Shown here piece by piece: positions 1 through 9,438 of a stretch of 64,000 bases of DNA (the first letter of the stretch is position 1; every line of letters begins with the position of its first letter). Below the pieces are notes generated by a model. The model had not been told where the DNA came from. It worked only from the letters and a program-made list of their open reading frames with translations, and did not search any database. The position numbers and the translations under genes are program-made. The stretch lies in NCBI GenBank assembly GCA_013368375.1, contig JAACJP010000002.1, positions 1-64,000 of the forward strand. Direction: 5' to 3'. The DNA comes from Tricholomella constricta (taxonomy: Eukaryota > Basidiomycota > Agaricomycetes > Agaricales > Lyophyllaceae).

Positions 1-1850
1 TCCAGCCATCCGCTTCCGTCAACAGATGGATTGTCTCCGTCCTCATGTTCCACTTTGAGCTAGTACACGTTAAAGGCACATTCCACGGCCCCGACGGGTT
101 ATCGCGTCGCCCTAGACAGCCCGACGACCCGCCCAATACCTACGACGAAGACGAAGCCAACTTCGAGGACTGGGTCGACCGGATGCAAAGCTTGATGCAC
201 ATTATACAACCGTTACCCCAACCACCGACGCCATTACATGTGTACCAGACCTTCGCCTTGGCTCGGATCTCAAGTAAGGAGGAGATGGTGGCAGCTGACA
301 CTGATGCAATACCACCAGACCTAACGGCTCTCGAACTAACAACCGACTTTCCGCGACAACCTAAAATCCGCACCAACGACGATACAGGAATACGCGACCC
401 TAATACGAACCCGACCGACATGTCATATGAGGACGTACCTAGGACCGACGCGGCCAGAGCCCAGGATCGGCGCATCGACGATGTTAGGCAATGGTTAACC
501 GACCTCAAGCGTCCTGATAATATGTCTGACGAACAGTATGCGACCTTCATCCGTTACGCCACAGGTTTCTTCATAGATGGGACGCGACTATGGAGACGGA
601 ACAGACAAGGCGCACACAAATTAGTCGCCCGACCCGAAACACGACTGGAGATCTTACGATCGATACACGATAACCTCGGGCATAAGCGATTCTACGCGAC
701 TCGAGCGACCCTTCTCGAGCGTTTTTGGTGGCCCAACGTTCAGGCCGATATAGTCTGGTTTGTACAGACATGCCACATATGCCAGATTCAGCAGACAACC
801 AAGGTCCTTATTCCCCCGACCGTCGCGACACCCGCGCCACTGTTCGCGAAGATATATATCGACACCATGCACCTACCGACTTCCAACGGATTCAAATATA
901 TCGTTCAAGGTCGCTGTTCTCTCATCCACTTTCCCGAGTGGCGCGCACTACGAAAAGAAAACAGCCGCACGTTAGGCGACTGGATGTACGAAGACATCGT
1001 GTGTCGCTGGGGTGGATTACGCGAAATCGTGACCGACAATGGACCAGCCTTTATCAAAGCGGCCGAACACCTCACAAAGAAGTACCATATTCACAACATT
1101 CGCATATCGGGCTACAACTCTAAAGCCAACGGACTCGTTGAAAGACCCCATTTCGACGTCCGACAATCCCTTTTTAAAGCGGCCGACGGAAACGAAAACA
1201 AATGGTCGCAATCCGCCTATTCGGTCTTTTGGGCCGAACGAGTTACGATCCGCAAACGAATGGGATGTTCTCCTTATTACGCCGCGACGGGAACCCACCC
1301 CCTCCTACCACTCGATATCGTAGAAGCCACATATATGCAACCGCCGCCCGATTCTATCCTCTCCTCAACCGACCTCTTAACACGGCGGGCGATCGCCTTA
1401 CAGAAACGCGCCATCGACTTGGACCGACTACATTCCGACGTCTATGCGGCACGGCGACAGGCAGCAATCCGCTTCGAACTCAAGCACGCCAGGACCCTTC
1501 GCGACTACAACTTTAAAAAGGGAGACCTAATCCTCATGCGCAACACCAAAATCGAGAAGTCGCTCAACCGGAAGATGCGACCGAGATACCTAGGACCACT
1601 GGTCGTTGTGTCGCGAAACCGCGGCGGCGCCTACATAATCTGCGAACTCGACGGCACGGTTTTACACCGACCCGTGGCAGCATTCCGACTCACCCCCTAC
1701 TTCGCACGAAACAATATTCCCTTACCCGACAGCGCGTTAGACATCGACACGCAACGCCTACGGGAACTAGAAGCAACTACGCTTGCCGACGACGAAGACA
1801 GACCCGAGATCGGGACCGACGACTCGGAGTCGGAAGGAGAGCAGAACTGA
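1..1850 (+). CDS. Ty3/gypsy Pol polyprotein, RNase H end and integrase (5' partial)
   Basis: The frame is open from the left edge (first full codon at position 3), so this is the C-terminal part of a larger polyprotein. It starts with the end of RNase H (FHFELVHVKG..DGLSRRP). A zinc-binding HHCC module follows (HDNLGHKRFYATR, then CHICQ), then the integrase core with D at IDTMHLP, D at VTDNGPAF and E at GLVERPHF, the DDE triad. The C-terminus has a GPY/F-like module (MRPRYLGPLVVV). I see no chromodomain. The ORF is uninterrupted for over 600 codons, suggesting a young copy. It integrates element cDNA in the nucleus. The stop is at 1848-1850. Confidence 0.9.
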   Translation, partial: QPSASVNRWIVSVLMFHFELVHVKGTFHGPDGLSRRPRQPDDPPNTYDEDEANFEDWVDRMQSLMHIIQPLPQPPTPLHVYQTFALARISSKEEMVAADTDAIPPDLTALELTTDFPRQPKIRTNDDTGIRDPNTNPTDMSYEDVPRTDAARAQDRRIDDVRQWLTDLKRPDNMSDEQYATFIRYATGFFIDGTRLWRRNRQGAHKLVARPETRLEILRSIHDNLGHKRFYATRATLLERFWWPNVQADIVWFVQTCHICQIQQTTKVLIPPTVATPAPLFAKIYIDTMHLPTSNGFKYIVQGRCSLIHFPEWRALRKENSRTLGDWMYEDIVCRWGGLREIVTDNGPAFIKAAEHLTKKYHIHNIRISGYNSKANGLVERPHFDVRQSLFKAADGNENKWSQSAYSVFWAERVTIRKRMGCSPYYAATGTHPLLPLDIVEATYMQPPPDSILSSTDLLTRRAIALQKRAIDLDRLHSDVYAARRQAAIRFELKHARTLRDYNFKKGDLILMRNTKIEKSLNRKMRPRYLGPLVVVSRNRGGAYIICELDGTVLHRPVAAFRLTPYFARNNIPLPDSALDIDTQRLRELEATTLADDEDRPEIGTDDSESEGEQN

Positions 1851-2222
1851 TCGCATGCGGCGCCGATCAAACCATATACCCTGTACTACTACCCAACAAA
1901 CTTTTGCCAACTCGCCCGACACATGCGTCGACTCAACGCGACTCAAACCCACCTGACCGACTCGTACCTTTCTCACTGTTTCCTTCCCGACTTCACCAGC
2001 TCATAACTCCACTCAATCCTTTTATCTCATGCCTCAATTATTCGCACTTGGAGGCAACCCCCCCTAAGACACCATATACAGACGTATCATATTGCAAACC
2101 GCCCTTTTGCTGGGCTCTCGAACCAGACAACGAACCCAATACCTAACAAGAAAAATATACACGGCGCCGGCACAACCAAGATCCCAATAAAAACAAAAGC
2201 GCGACCCGGTCCCAACAACTCC
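1851..2222. other. spacer between pol and antisense gene A
   Basis: About 370 bp between the pol stop and the stop codon of the convergent antisense gene. No ORF of note. It would hold the 3' end of the antisense transcript; I could not assign a polyadenylation site. Confidence 0.5.
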
Positions 2223-4195
2223 CTAATCCTCCATACCGTCGTCAACAATCCCTCCCCAAGCCTCACCATCGTCCGTCACCACGTCTCCGGCCTCAGCGTC
2301 CAGCTGCTCAAGGCGACCGTCTACCTCGTTGAGAGCAGCTACTGTGTCGGCCAAACGCTGTCGTACCTGCGAAAGCGTATCCCGAGCGATCTCGACGCGC
2401 GCGGCAGCAAGGTGGGCCTCTTGTACCAGGACACGCAGGACGGCATGACGAGAGGCCCGAAGCGTTTGTAAGCCGACGACGTCGACCTCGTCGACGAGCG
2501 ACCGTTGGGCCAACTGGTCCCGCCCCAGCATCTCATTCGCCTCCGCCAACGCATCCCGAACCCCGACCGGGACGTGTTCACCATGGAGGAACTCCGATCC
2601 CACGACTCCTCCCTCGGCCCGAGCCGACGCGGCTCGTAGGGAAGCGCCACGGATGTGTTCACCCTTCACAATGGGGAACCACGAGGCAGGACCCGACTCG
2701 CCAGCACCCGCTCCTTCGCCGGAGACCTCCACCGCCCCACTCGGTGCCACACGCTGCCGAGACCGACTCGACGCGACCCCCACAACCGCCCCCGTGTCGG
2801 ACTGCGTCACACAACCCTTGCGCTGCGCCTGGCAGCGCAAACAAGGACCCCGTTCCGGATTCTGAGGGCATGACACCCCCTGCTTGCGGCATCGATCGCA
2901 CTAAAAGGACAGGTAACAAGTCACGAGATGAGAGAACTGGCGACCAGGAGCAGAGATAAAAGACCTACGGGTATGGGACGCTCAAACCACCCCGGGACCG
3001 CCTCCTTCAAATGCGCCACCTTCTCCACCGTTACCGACGGGGATACCGCCAACCGCGCCCTGCCTTTCGCCTTCTTCACGACCGGCACGACGGAGGTCTC
3101 GTCGGCGGCCGCGCCACGCTTTCGCTTAGCAACGGGCAAGGGGACGACGACCTCCACCTTCGAGGTCCCTCCTGTAGCGAACGTTAGGGGTCGGCCGCTA
3201 ACCGGACAGAAAATGTGCACAAGGCACGACCGCCACTCACCCGGAATACGACCCGAACGACGGGACGAGGCCTCCTGGAAAGGTGGTCAGCACGAAAGAA
3301 GACGGGAAACGACAGGAAAGCTTACCGGTCCACGAGAGGACTCCACGCGCGGTACCTCGTCGTCAGAGACACCGTCCACGACAGGAGACGCCACCGTGCC
3401 AGCGACCTCACGCGCCTTACGACGAAGATACTCGCCATGTGCGGTCGTCGACATCAAGCGCAGCCCCGTTTGTTGGCTTCGGGGGCGCGGCTTTGGACGG
3501 CCGTGTCGCGAATCCTTCAACCTCCAGGGGCGCGACAGCGGCGACGCAGGGACTCGAAGGACATCCCCTCGCCCAGCCCCTTCCCCCCCCGACGCCACCG
3601 AAGGCGTGCCTCGACCTCGCTCACCCGCATCCCCCATACCCTCCGCCGTCACCGACACCACGGACTCTGCCACGTCGACTCCGGGCAACTCCACGACAGC
3701 ATCCTCCGCCTCCACGATATCCCTCCACACCGTCGCCGTGGACCCCGCCATCCCGAGCCCGCCGGGCGGCGCCGCAGCCACGTCCCATCGAGTGCGAGTG
3801 CGTCTCGGAGGACCGGGAGCATTGTCCCCCCGAGAAGAGCGCTCAGATTGCGCAGGGGTAGTTTCCTCCTGGCGAACACATCAAAAACTGCCCCGTTGAC
3901 ACGACACGGAGACCGACGAACTTACCGATGGTAGGTCAGTCGGACGGAAAATAGAAAACCGCGCCGCTAAAATGGGGTCGAGCCGGATGACTGCCCAGAT
4001 TACCTGCTTCGCCTCAGCCTCTGCCTCCCAGACCACTCTGTCAGGCCCCGGCGCCTGCCGATGCAGACGACGAAGACCGGTTTGCAAGTCCTCCAGAACG
4101 GGGACGCGTTCGTCCGGGTGGAGGTCGTCGGGAAGCGCTAACCAGCGTAGCCAGTCCTCCTTCAAGGCCGCCAGAGTCTCCAGAGGGCGCGACAT
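2223..4195 (-). CDS. antisense Zn2Cys6 zinc-cluster protein inside the Ty3 element (gene A)
   Basis: Five exons on the minus strand: 4195-3926, 3868-3326, 3274-3241, 3171-2969, 2900-2223. Introns are 57, 51, 69 and 68 nt, all GT..AG, and the exons sum to 576 codons (575 aa). Residues 1-90 form a Trp-rich N-terminal domain starting MSRPLETL. A low-complexity middle follows, with basic patches (KRKRG, KKAKGR) that could be nuclear localisation signals. The last exon opens with a six-cysteine cluster at residues 351-380: C-x2-C-x6-C-x8-C-x2-C-x6-C, the canonical fungal binuclear Zn2Cys6 DNA-binding spacing. The C-terminus (about 420-560) is predicted coiled coil. Zn2Cys6 proteins are usually transcription regulators, so this one may act on the element or host chromatin, which is inference. 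The ATG at 4195 is chosen because the paralogue starts at the same residue with an equal 270-nt first exon. Confidence 0.72.
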
Positions 4196-4300
4196 AGAGT
4201 GCAAATAACAAAAGGGAGAAGTCGAACCAACAGACGCGACGCCAAATCTTTGGCACTGCCACGCACCCACGCCACACACGCGTCCAGCCCAGACCACGGG

Positions 4301-4338
4301 CCGACTGGGGACAGTCAGCATGCCAAGTAAGGAGGAGA
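4301..4338 (+). repeat. hairpin plus polypurine motif, internal copy
   Basis: A 38-bp segment with CCGACT/AGTC arms around GGGGAC, ending in AAGTAAGGAGGAGA. It matches 5781-5818 at 33 of 38 positions. The second copy abuts the 3' LTR, where it acts as the presumed plus-strand primer site. This internal copy lies about 1.5 kb from any LTR, 105 bp upstream of the gene A start codon. Just after it is an 11-bp direct repeat (TGGCGCCCACA twice). Confidence 0.75.
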
Positions 4339-4507
4339 GACGTGGCGCCCACATGGCGCCCACATGGACCATCAAAGCCACGTGCACCGATCACACATTA
4401 TCCCCAAAGGTAGAGAGCGCGACACCAACCGACCGACAATAACAGTCGGACGCAACTTCGAGACCGACACACACAAGATACGTAGGTATTGGCGACTCAA
4501 CTAAGAA

Positions 4508-4727
4508 GAGTCGACGCCCCAGGGCATCAGACACTGTCGCCAACGTCCCCACCCTCTGCGACACTGTCGCCTTCATCACCATCGTCTCCGAGTCTACCAT
4601 CCCGACCACGATCTTCAGAGTCGACGCCCCAGGGCATCAGACACTGTCGCCAACGTCCCCACCCTCTGCGACACTGTCGCCTTCGTCACCATCGTCTCCG
4701 AGTCTACCATCCCGACCACGATCTTCA
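4508..4727. repeat. 110-bp direct tandem duplication
   Basis: Two adjacent 110-bp copies (4508-4617, 4618-4727) differing at very few positions; one visible difference is CTTCATCACC against CTTCGTCACC. The stop codon of antisense gene B (4637-4639) lies in the right copy, so the left copy is 3' untranslated. 110 is not a multiple of 3, so the duplication could not have extended the reading frame. Confidence 0.85.
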
Positions 4728-5649
4728 AACCCGCTCTCCAGGCCGTCCCCTAAACCTTCACCGACTAACTCGATACGGCGCGCTCGGAGTACGTCTAAGG
4801 CGGTCGACGTCGCCACAACCTGCTGATAGAGCTGTCGGACGGACAATCGTAGGACCTCTCGCCGCGACTCAAGGACATGGGATTCCCGAATCAAAGACTG
4901 TAGAAGGAACCGACGGGTGGACAGGGCACGATCGACGTCGGAGAGACCGAAGCGCGACACAGCCGACAAGGGTTGCACAGAATTAGACTCATGCGAGTCT
5001 TCAGCACTAGGGATGTCGGAGACCGCCGACGGGAAATCGGCGACTTGTTCCACTGCTAGACGGCGAGCGATAGCCACCAGGTCGCGACGCCGGACCGAGG
5101 ATACCTCTCCAGAGAGTGCCTCGGCCTCCGCATACCCATCACACAAACCCTCTGGAACCCCCGACTCCTGGCTCTCGTCATCAACGAGGCTTCGCCTACG
5201 CTTACGAACAATAGGTGAAGTCGCAACGCGGACAGTTTCCTCGTGTACCGCCTTATCTGCAGCATCCGCCAAACGGAGTCGCCGCTCACGACGGCGGCGC
5301 GTATAATCGTCCTAAAAAGAACGAAATAAGGACGTCGATCGGACCACGATGGAACAGCGAAACAAACGCCTAGACGTACTTCGGGACTCCAATCTCTAAA
5401 GCGAGCGGACCACTCAGCGTCGTGCGAAATGATCGCCCATAGGTCGGTAAACGCAGCGTCCTCGTTGGGCCACTCCCACCGCTCAGACGCCGCGTCCTGG
5501 CTACGTAACGCTTCGATACCATCCAGGATGTTCTCGATGAGAGCAGTACACTCTTCACGACCAGTGTCGATAGGGAGCGAACGCCAGGCGACCCAGTCAT
5601 CGTCGAGGTTCCAGACGACCTTCCCAAAATCGGTAGGAGGGCGAGACAT
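4637..5649 (-). CDS. antisense paralogue lacking the zinc cluster (gene B)
   Basis: Two exons on the minus strand: 5649-5380 and 5311-4637, with a 68-nt intron, giving 314 aa. Exon 1 is 270 nt and phase 0, exactly as in gene A. Both products start MSRP and share the W..DD.W/W.L pattern and an F-rich end of the 90-residue domain. Exon 2 opens with a basic run (RRRRERR), has a second basic patch (RKRRR), and ends in a coiled coil that aligns with the gene A C-terminus (ALSTRRFLLQSLIRESH against TLRASRHAVLRVLVQEAH). The region equivalent to gene A exons 3-5 start, with the six-cysteine cluster, is absent. If expressed it could dimerise with gene A product through the coiled coil without binding DNA; that is speculation. 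Confidence 0.65.
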
Positions 5650-5780
5650 TGTAATAAAGACGACCACGAACGGACGACGTATAAAACCGAATCGTACTGC
5701 AGGGCCGCACGCACCGCCACCCCCTCTCCACCGCTCCGTACAACACCATGCCAACTAAGACGCCGATCCGGTACCGGAAG

Positions 5781-5818
5781 CCGACTGGGGACAGTCGGTA
5801 ATTCAAGTAAGGAGGAGA
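5781..5818 (+). promoter_or_regulatory. hairpin and polypurine tract abutting the 3' LTR
   Basis: CCGACT..AGTCGG forms a 6-bp stem around GGGGAC, followed by AAGTAAGGAGGAGA directly against the LTR start TGATA. Position and purine content match the plus-strand priming site of LTR retrotransposons. Confidence 0.7.
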
Positions 5819-6792
5819 TGATATGCACCCTCTTCGGCCGGCCACCGATTCGAAGTTCCGACCACAGTAAACCACCCACGAACGCACACGACAACACCGA
5901 CTGACTCGCCGACCGACTCGCCAACCCACTCACCGACCGACTCCTGACCGAACGCGACCCATTCAATTCGGCCGACCTCGCTCTCGGGCGCCGGGGATCG
6001 GAGTAACCGTGTAGTCGCCAAGCGACTACGCACGTTCGCCTACAAACGTCAAACACCCGACTTGGCGTCTTACCCATGACGCATTTAACGACAAAGCCAT
6101 TCCGTCTCCTATTCACGGCACAGGTCCGACTAACTCACGGAGTCCCGTAATCACCGACTTCCCTGACGACGTATCCAATCCGACACTGGTATCCGCTCCG
6201 AAACGCGCCACACCCGACTTGTCCTCAGAAACGCACCGCGCGGTACCAGGCTTGGCGACAACCTAACGCGAAACGTCCGCATGGTTGCACTAAAGAGACG
6301 GTGATTTGACCTTACTACTTAAAACAATCCCATGTAGTACCTAGAGCCCCCCGCAGTGAATTATAGCCCGTATTTTCCCTCACGTTCAGAGTTAATAGCT
6401 CAAAACCGTCGACCCCGTCGTCTCTGCCCCGTTACCACCGTATAAACCGCCGCCGCCATCGTAAAGCTCGTAACCGCCGTCTCTGTTACCTCGTATTCGT
6501 CGCCCGAACCCGTGAGTTCTCCGTATTAACCTCGTTCGTCTCGTTGTCGCACGACCGACACCGAAAGTCGCGTCGCCGACCAGTTCCAGCTGGGAACTAT
6601 CGCATACTATCGCGCTCGTCGCGTCGTCGTCGGTTCGACTAATATCGAATCGGGTCGTCTTTATCTTTGTCCAAACCATCCTTTTAAGCCCTGCACACTT
6701 GCGTGTTTGGGAACTTTTAACACTTCTCGCCCCTATAGTTGTTAGTTATTTTGTTGTTGCGTACAGCATCTACAGGCCTTCTAGCACTATCA
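5819..6792 (+). repeat. 3' LTR of the Ty3/gypsy element
   Basis: 974 bp from TGATA to TATCA, directly after the polypurine tract. The right boundary is confirmed by the abrupt resumption of a foreign coding frame (DIRS-like reverse transcriptase) at 6793. The 5 bp after the boundary (ACGCT, 6793-6797) is the predicted target-site duplication; its partner is outside the window. Near the LTR left end (about 5898-5950) is a degenerate run of CCGACTCG-type units. The opposite LTR is not visible, so the boundaries rest on termini and context. Confidence 0.75.
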
Positions 6793-7425
6793 ACGCTCTA
6801 TTACGTTCAGCGGGGCGGTACGGTAATGTCCGAAAAGGGAGGTAGCGAGGGAGGGTGGGTATCCGGGGGAGATGCGACCGAGTTGAATTTCCTCGGCGAT
6901 TTTCTGTAGTACGAATGTGTGATGATCAGGGGACTTATAATGATTGGGAGGGGAGTAGGTATGATCAAGTGGAAAGAGTTCGAGACCGAGACTAAAACCA
7001 TGAACGAGGCCTTTCGGAACCTCAGCAAACCGCGGCAGACCGCCGGTTTCCGCCAGAAGGGCGGTCCAGCGATGATGCCGTAGTGGCGTGGTGATAGGGA
7101 GGTGTAGCTCACGCAGTGCACTGTTGCGCACCGTGGATATTAGTACCGCAGAGCGAACAGGAATGGACATGTCCGCATTCGGATTTCGCGCAGGAGGAGG
7201 GTCCGTTCCACCCGTAACAGAAGAGTCGTCCGCCAGGGCCTTTCCAGCGTCCGTCGCTGTCCTTTGTGAGGAACTTTCCGGGACCAGGGCATCGGGAGAA
7301 GCGATGGTCGATGCTGCCGCAGCACATGCAACGGATGGTGCGATTGTCGCGTTCCGAGTTGTTACGAGGCTTCTGCCATCCGGAATCGGATTTGCGGAAT
7401 GTGTTGGAGGAGGAGGAGGCGGCAT
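6793..7425 (-). pseudogene. DIRS-like reverse transcriptase, N-terminal fragment
   Basis: About 210 codons ending at HYRTAPLNVIER. The stop that closes the frame (TGA, 6792-6790) is made by the end of the inserted LTR, so the palm domain with the catalytic aspartates is separated and lies beyond the left edge. The first part (to about residue 85) overlaps the 3' end of the gag-like ORF in another frame and may not be translated from its own start. Translation by frameshift from the upstream ORF is possible, as in many retroelements. Confidence 0.6.
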
Positions 7426-9247
7426 TGGACCGGCTGTCGCGAAAAGGCTTCGTGGATGAAGTGGAGGCCGGCTGAGCAGCGGACAGAGAGTTCATAGTGC
7501 GAGAGACACGAGCGCGTTCATAGGTTTGGTAGACAGATTCATGGAACTGGTCAACGGAGAACATGGGACGTCCGGAGTGGAGGCGCAAGAGAAATTGCCG
7601 CCGGATGAAAATGTCATACTCTACGTACGTGGAGAAATTACTCTCAAAGTCTGGACGGCGCATGATAATGCGGTAGTGACCTTTGAAGGCGTTGGCCACG
7701 AGACGCGCGTGGTGGCCGCCTGGACGGGCGTCTTCGGCTGCATGGAAGTGGTACTTGACGGCATCAACTAGATTCCGACAGGCCTGCATCCAGCCTAGGA
7801 TGGAGATGCGGAGTTCACGAGAACAGTCAAGCGCCGAGTTGCGAACTTGTAACTTGCCGCCCGCATTAAGGGCGATAGAGGCGTCGTCCTGATGGACAGG
7901 AGCAAACGATGCGGAACGACAGGCGTCGTTTGTAAGCGCGTCCAGCGGAATGTATTCTTGCCAGCCAGAGCGAAGAATGCGGACGACGCGGTCGGGGGTG
8001 ACGATCTCATTGGCGTTTAATTCGGCCGTGAAGTCGTTAGGGTTTCCGTAGGCGTCTAGTGGGTCGCCACTGGAGAACGATGAGTCCACGCCATCGAGCT
8101 CGTGACTGGGAGAGGCAGGGGAGCGAGGCCGGCGGGAAGGCCTGCGCGAAGGGTTGGGCGAGGGGTAGGGCGCGTAGGACTGAAAATGGGTGGATCGGGA
8201 AGGTCGTTGTACCGACGAGGTACGACGGTGGCGAGACGAGGAGGGTTTGCACCACGCGGCGTGATTGTCAGCGTCGCATCGCTCGGAGGGGGGATGGGAG
8301 CTTCGCGAGTATCCGCGTTGGTGCGAGAGCCAGAACGAAGATGGATCAGAGCGTGAAGCCCAGGAAGAGGCATGAGGGTCGCGATGAGCGCGTAGGAGGT
8401 CATCACCGTACGCGCGGAGAAGCGCTGCGAGTTCATCGTCCGTAAAGGCCCGCTCATAGGGGGACGAGGCCCGAGAGGGTGAAGCGCCGGTAACGGAGGG
8501 AGAGGAGGGTGTAGGTACAGGATGACTGATGGAGGGGGTCGGAGGTTGTACTGTAGCGGAGAAGTGAACTGCAGGCCGGGAACGGCGATGGGAGGGAGCT
8601 TGGGCGGACAAGGGACGCGCGGAATCCATAATTTGATCGAGCTCGTTAGGTCCGAGATTTAGGTCCGTGGAGCGCGCGCGTGCTTTGCCTTTGTGGCGGG
8701 CGGGGGGAGGGGCCTGGATGGCTGAAGTGGGAGTAGTGGCCGATGTAGAGGCACGTGGGACGCTGGGAGGAAGGGAGGAGGTGTTCGCATGCGCGGCACT
8801 GGAAGAGACTGCAGAGGTCAGGGACGGAGGGTTGGGTTGGAGCATGGAAATGACAGTCTGTTTGGCGGCGTTGAATTCTGCAGCAGTGAAGGAGGGGAGG
8901 GAGGGAGGGGCAGGACCAGTAGGGATGTCGCCAGAAGAAGCGCCTGAAAAGGAAATGGGATGACCGGATTGGGAAGCCAGCGTCGAGGTGGAAGCACGAT
9001 CACGTGAATGGGTCCCGGTGAAGGGAGGGGATGGATCGACGGGATTTTGGGGAACCCCAAGGGAAGGATGTGAAACCTCAGGAGCGTCCCCTGTAGTGCC
9101 TTCAGAAGGAGGGGTCAGAGACGAGGAACGCGAGGGAGCGCCTTCAGAGGAATGTTCGTCAATACGTGCTAGCGCCGAAGGTTCTCCGTTAGGCGGGGAC
9201 GGTGCACGCGAAGACGCTCGAGTAAGACGACGGGAGGAGCCTGGCAT
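7109..9247 (-). CDS. gag-like protein of the DIRS-type element, Cys/His-rich C-terminus
   Basis: An intronless 712-codon ORF. The first ~370 residues are Ser/Pro/Arg-rich and disordered. A folded region follows (about 400-590). The C-terminus has a zinc knuckle (CMCCGSIDHRFSRC) and a second cluster (FCYGWNGPSSCAKSECGHVH, then CSLCGTNIHGAQQC). This double Cys/His tail is common in ORFs directly upstream of reverse transcriptase in Agaricomycete retroelements (family knowledge), and would bind the element RNA in particles. The stop at 7109 lies inside the overlapping RT frame. Apart from its neighbour's truncation the ORF is intact. Confidence 0.7.
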   Translation of the reverse strand: MPGSSRRLTRASSRAPSPPNGEPSALARIDEHSSEGAPSRSSSLTPPSEGTTGDAPEVSHPSLGVPQNPVDPSPPFTGTHSRDRASTSTLASQSGHPISFSGASSGDIPTGPAPPSLPSFTAAEFNAAKQTVISMLQPNPPSLTSAVSSSAAHANTSSLPPSVPRASTSATTPTSAIQAPPPARHKGKARARSTDLNLGPNELDQIMDSARPLSAQAPSHRRSRPAVHFSATVQPPTPSISHPVPTPSSPSVTGASPSRASSPYERAFTDDELAALLRAYGDDLLRAHRDPHASSWASRSDPSSFWLSHQRGYSRSSHPPSERCDADNHAAWCKPSSSRHRRTSSVQRPSRSTHFQSYAPYPSPNPSRRPSRRPRSPASPSHELDGVDSSFSSGDPLDAYGNPNDFTAELNANEIVTPDRVVRILRSGWQEYIPLDALTNDACRSASFAPVHQDDASIALNAGGKLQVRNSALDCSRELRISILGWMQACRNLVDAVKYHFHAAEDARPGGHHARLVANAFKGHYRIIMRRPDFESNFSTYVEYDIFIRRQFLLRLHSGRPMFSVDQFHESVYQTYERARVSRTMNSLSAAQPASTSSTKPFRDSRSNAASSSSNTFRKSDSGWQKPRNNSERDNRTIRCMCCGSIDHRFSRCPGPGKFLTKDSDGRWKGPGGRLFCYGWNGPSSCAKSECGHVHSCSLCGTNIHGAQQCTA

Positions 9248-9438
9248 GGAGGTGGAGTTTTGGAAGACTGCGGAGTGTATGAAGGGGGGCGCGATGGAGA
9301 ACGCGAAGGCGCGAGGACGCGAGTCGCGCGAATACAGCGCGTGCGCACAACCGATTCGAAGTCACGTGTCATATCTCGAAATTGGAACATGCGCCATTGT
9401 GGCGCCGACGAGCTCAAACTTCTTCAATCATATCAGTC

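Larger units (their letters stand above)
1..6792 (+). mobile_element. Ty3/gypsy LTR retrotransposon, 3' part
   Basis: The element enters from the left edge and ends with a 3' LTR. In order: RNase H C-terminus and integrase (to 1850), a 370-bp spacer, two antisense genes (2223-4195 and 4637-5649), each preceded by a GGGGACA hairpin plus purine tract (4301-4338, 5781-5818), then the LTR at 5819-6792. The LTR begins TGATA and ends TATCA, a perfect 5-bp terminal inverted repeat, and begins directly after the purine tract, as expected for a polypurine primer. The right junction lies inside a DIRS-like reverse transcriptase ORF. The 5' LTR, gag, protease and reverse transcriptase are outside the window, so intactness cannot be judged. 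Confidence 0.88.
6793..9247 (-). mobile_element. DIRS/Ngaro-like retroelement, 5' part, truncated by the Ty3 insertion
   Basis: On the minus strand a long gag-like ORF with Cys/His motifs (9247-7109) overlaps the start of a reverse transcriptase ORF (to 6793), which is cut by the Ty3 LTR. The reverse transcriptase N-terminal region (RWTALLAETGGLPRF, then HYRTAPLNVIER) resembles the RT entry region I associate with tyrosine-recombinase retroelements in mushrooms. The recombinase and terminal repeats are not in the window, so the class is inferred. Confidence 0.6.

Noticed and set aside
2653..3934. Several long plus-strand ORFs opposite antisense gene A (for example 2928-3899)
   Set aside because: GC-rich shadows of the minus-strand exons; they ignore the introns and have low-complexity Arg/Pro/Thr content.
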